The notes under the pieces are model-generated. The model was not told the DNA's origin. It searched no databases and was given only the letters and a program-made list of their open reading frames with translations. From Vanilla planifolia (lineage: Eukaryota > Streptophyta > Magnoliopsida > Asparagales > Orchidaceae), in NCBI GenBank assembly GCA_023846275.1, contig JAIUJO010000230.1, forward strand, positions 193,501-257,500: DNA of 64,000 bases, written 5' to 3'. The position numbers and the translations under genes were made by a program. Positions 61,925 to 64,000 of the stretch are shown here, piece after piece (position 1 is the stretch's first letter; each line of letters begins with the position of its first letter).

Positions 61925-64000
61925 CTAAAATTCTAATTAAAGTACATTTCAATAAAAAAGTTTTAACAATATGAGGGATAAATATTATGTAATTAAAAAA
62001 TAAAATATAAAATATTATAAATAGAAAATAATAATTATATTAAAAATTTAAATAATATATATTTCTAAGAAATACAAATAAGCACCTACTAAAAAATTAA
62101 ATAAAAGAAAAAACATATAAACAATAGAATAAATAAAACATCAAAAATATTTAGTGTTTCGAATATTTAATAATATTCTTTTCATTTCTCAAGAAAAAAT
62201 CAAAACAAACTTTGACAATTCAATTTTGATTTTTTATGCCAAACTAATTAATCTCACTGTAATAATCTCTAATTAATTTTAATTATGCTTTCAAGAAGGT
62301 AGTTTTAGGAAAACTTATATGGTTTTTACAAAATAATATTTTTGCACAAAATCAATCAATTTAAAATCAAGTGCATCATAAAACGAATCTCTTGGTTGTC
62401 ATGACCGTTATAATAAAACAAATTTAGAAACACTTTTTCAACTTTAGCAAACCATTATCTCAAAATATTTTTATTCTTAAACAATAAATAGATTAAACAA
62501 AAAAAGGGGACACAAATATTTTGAGGTGATTCTAAAAAACAATTGCTTGCATTTCTCTTAATCAACTAAAATAAGTTTCAATAAACAACACTTATTATTG
62601 TAGCTACTAGTAGCAAAAGCTTAAAAAGAACTAAATTTTTACCCTTGGTTATGTTGGACTAACTTCAAAAAAGACTCTTCTTACCCATTGACACTTAAAA
62701 GGCACCTCACTCAACACTATTCTTTCAGCAACAACTAGGTACAAGTCACGTCAATGAACATATAACATTATAGTTTACACAATTATTAAATACTGGAAGA
62801 AATAATACATCAAAATTTATATAGATTATAAAAAGATAATATGATAAAATAATTAAATAATATGAAAGAAAGCTACAAATTAATCTGTGGAACTTTAAAG
62901 TAATAGAAAAGTTGTTAAACCAAGTAAAATAGTAAATAAATTAGCAATCAAGCAAATAAGACAAATGATGATACCATAGTGCAAAAAAATCAACAGCTTT
63001 TTCTTTATTTAAGTATGACATTACTTGGTAATAGATTCATTGTTATATTTTTTAAAATATTATTTTGTATTTATATGAATCATATGAAATATAAATAATT
63101 CAAGAAATTTAAATAATAAAGATCTCATTCTTAAAAGAATAAAAAATTCTATCCTTATATTACACTACATACTTTGTTATATATTTAATATTGTTTAGTT
63201 CATGCCCTATCTAATCTTCAAATGACTATATCATATGTTATAACATATGTTGTAATTTTGTATGAATCTTTAACGTTATGCATCTTTACACACTACTTAG
63301 GTTGCCACTTTATGTCAAAATATGATAAGAATATCAAAGTAGTATAAATAGTGTATTTGATGAAAATTGCGCATAATCTTATTTGACTTATGTTTTATTA
63401 GTTGTCTTGAAATATCAATCATATTGTAAGATAGTTGAAAGGTACAAATGCATAAAGCATAGGTAATATATAATTTTATTGCTTTTACAAATTATAATAG
63501 TTGATCAATTTAAAGAATGAAATGTATATATATTAAATATTTATTAAGATATATTTATATGCATGTAACATGTATGAAATGCATGCCTTATTATCTCCCA
63601 AATTCAATTTTCAAGAGCAATATAATATAAGAACATTTGTCATATCAACATAAAGGGATAGTTTTATAATTGTAAATAAAATAAAGTACATTTACTGAGT
63701 TTTAAAGTGGGAATTAGTTCATCAAATGCTAAAGAAATGTTTTCTAGATTTACAAGTTCAACTACACAAGAAAAACTACTAGAACTCATTCACTTACAAT
63801 ATCAAGCGAATTACATAGTAAAACATTTTATCAAACTCTTTAATTAGTTAATCAATGTTCAATTTTAAAACACATGATTCAAATATCACTCAAAAAAGTA
63901 ATTATTAACAAAAACATGATTCATCAATAAATAGTTTCATAATAAAGTGTTCAAGACGTATAACTATTTGTATTTCACTTAAGCAACTTTTTTTTTATCA
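59400..64000. repeat. Large AT-rich repeat, copy B (continues off the window)
   Basis: Collinear with copy A (26340-34300). The plus strand is T-rich to about 60780, then A-rich to about 62600, then mixed. It lacks the LINE scrap and the 31.3-31.8 kb island seen in copy A. No recognisable protein; the open frame at 60297-60491 is an F/L/Y-rich chance frame in the T-rich part. Homology to copy A is still visible at the last base of the window. Confidence 0.7.
61873..61922. repeat. (TA)n microsatellite, about 24 units
   Basis: Perfect TA repeat in the A-rich part of repeat copy B. The corresponding place in copy A, near 30545, reads 'tttttatagtgcaaa' with no expansion, so the tract grew after the copies separated. 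Confidence 0.95.

Noticed and set aside
1..64000. CRISPR arrays, operons, ribosome binding sites or other prokaryotic features
   Set aside because: No regularly spaced short repeats and no coding density; the content is plant retrotransposon debris.
1..64000. Endogenous pararetrovirus or organelle DNA insertion
   Set aside because: The RT fragments carry copia or LINE signatures and order. I saw no caulimovirus-type movement or coat protein motifs and no chloroplast or mitochondrial gene.

Overview
The window looks like nuclear heterochromatin of a flowering plant, probably pericentromeric or another gene-poor repeat block. The reasons are several decayed Ty1/copia retrotransposons, an L1-type LINE, a primer-binding site matching plant initiator tRNA-Met, LTR-like blocks, very high A+T (about three quarters by eye, over 80% in places) and marked CpG loss. 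I found no intact gene, no tRNA or rRNA gene and no prokaryotic feature. Every open frame is short. Those I could identify are fragments of broken transposon polyproteins; the rest look like chance frames.

Layout. 1-3050: anonymous AT-rich DNA. 3050-5570: repeat P, first copy. 5570-9100: extremely A-rich tract. 9.9-12.0 kb: minus-strand remains of copia element 1, with its reverse transcriptase (RT) region present twice and a tandem duplication reaching 13.15 kb. 13.38-15.4 kb: an LTR-like block with a relatively GC- and CpG-rich island, the least decayed sequence here. 16.95-24.07 kb: copia element 2 on the minus strand, with two LTRs, gag, the C-terminal half of integrase, RT and RNase H; protease and the integrase N-half are missing. 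26.34-34.3 kb: large AT-rich repeat, copy A, containing a small LINE RT scrap. 34.8-41.4 kb: further AT-rich modules, each switching from T-rich to A-rich. 41.9-45.45 kb: a LINE ORF2 pseudogene on the minus strand (endonuclease, linker, RT, zinc-binding domain). 45.5-49.7 kb: unassigned repeat-like DNA. 49.69-51.67 kb: repeat P, second copy. 52.1-59.4 kb: element C, with two ~1.5 kb LTRs and a clear tRNA-iMet primer-binding site but no recognisable coding sequence. 59.4-64.0 kb: large repeat, copy B, homologous to copy A and running off the window.

How it fits together: the genes do not form a functional system. The sequence reads as nested insertions that have decayed by point mutation (largely C-to-T, as expected for methylated DNA), indels and local duplication. 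Element C sits between repeat P copy 2 and large-repeat copy B. The most unusual material is the pair of multi-kilobase AT-rich repeats (A and B) with the recurring T-rich to A-rich switch, and the apparently non-coding element C. I see no convincing new functional system. Boundaries marked 'about' were set by reading, not by computed alignment.
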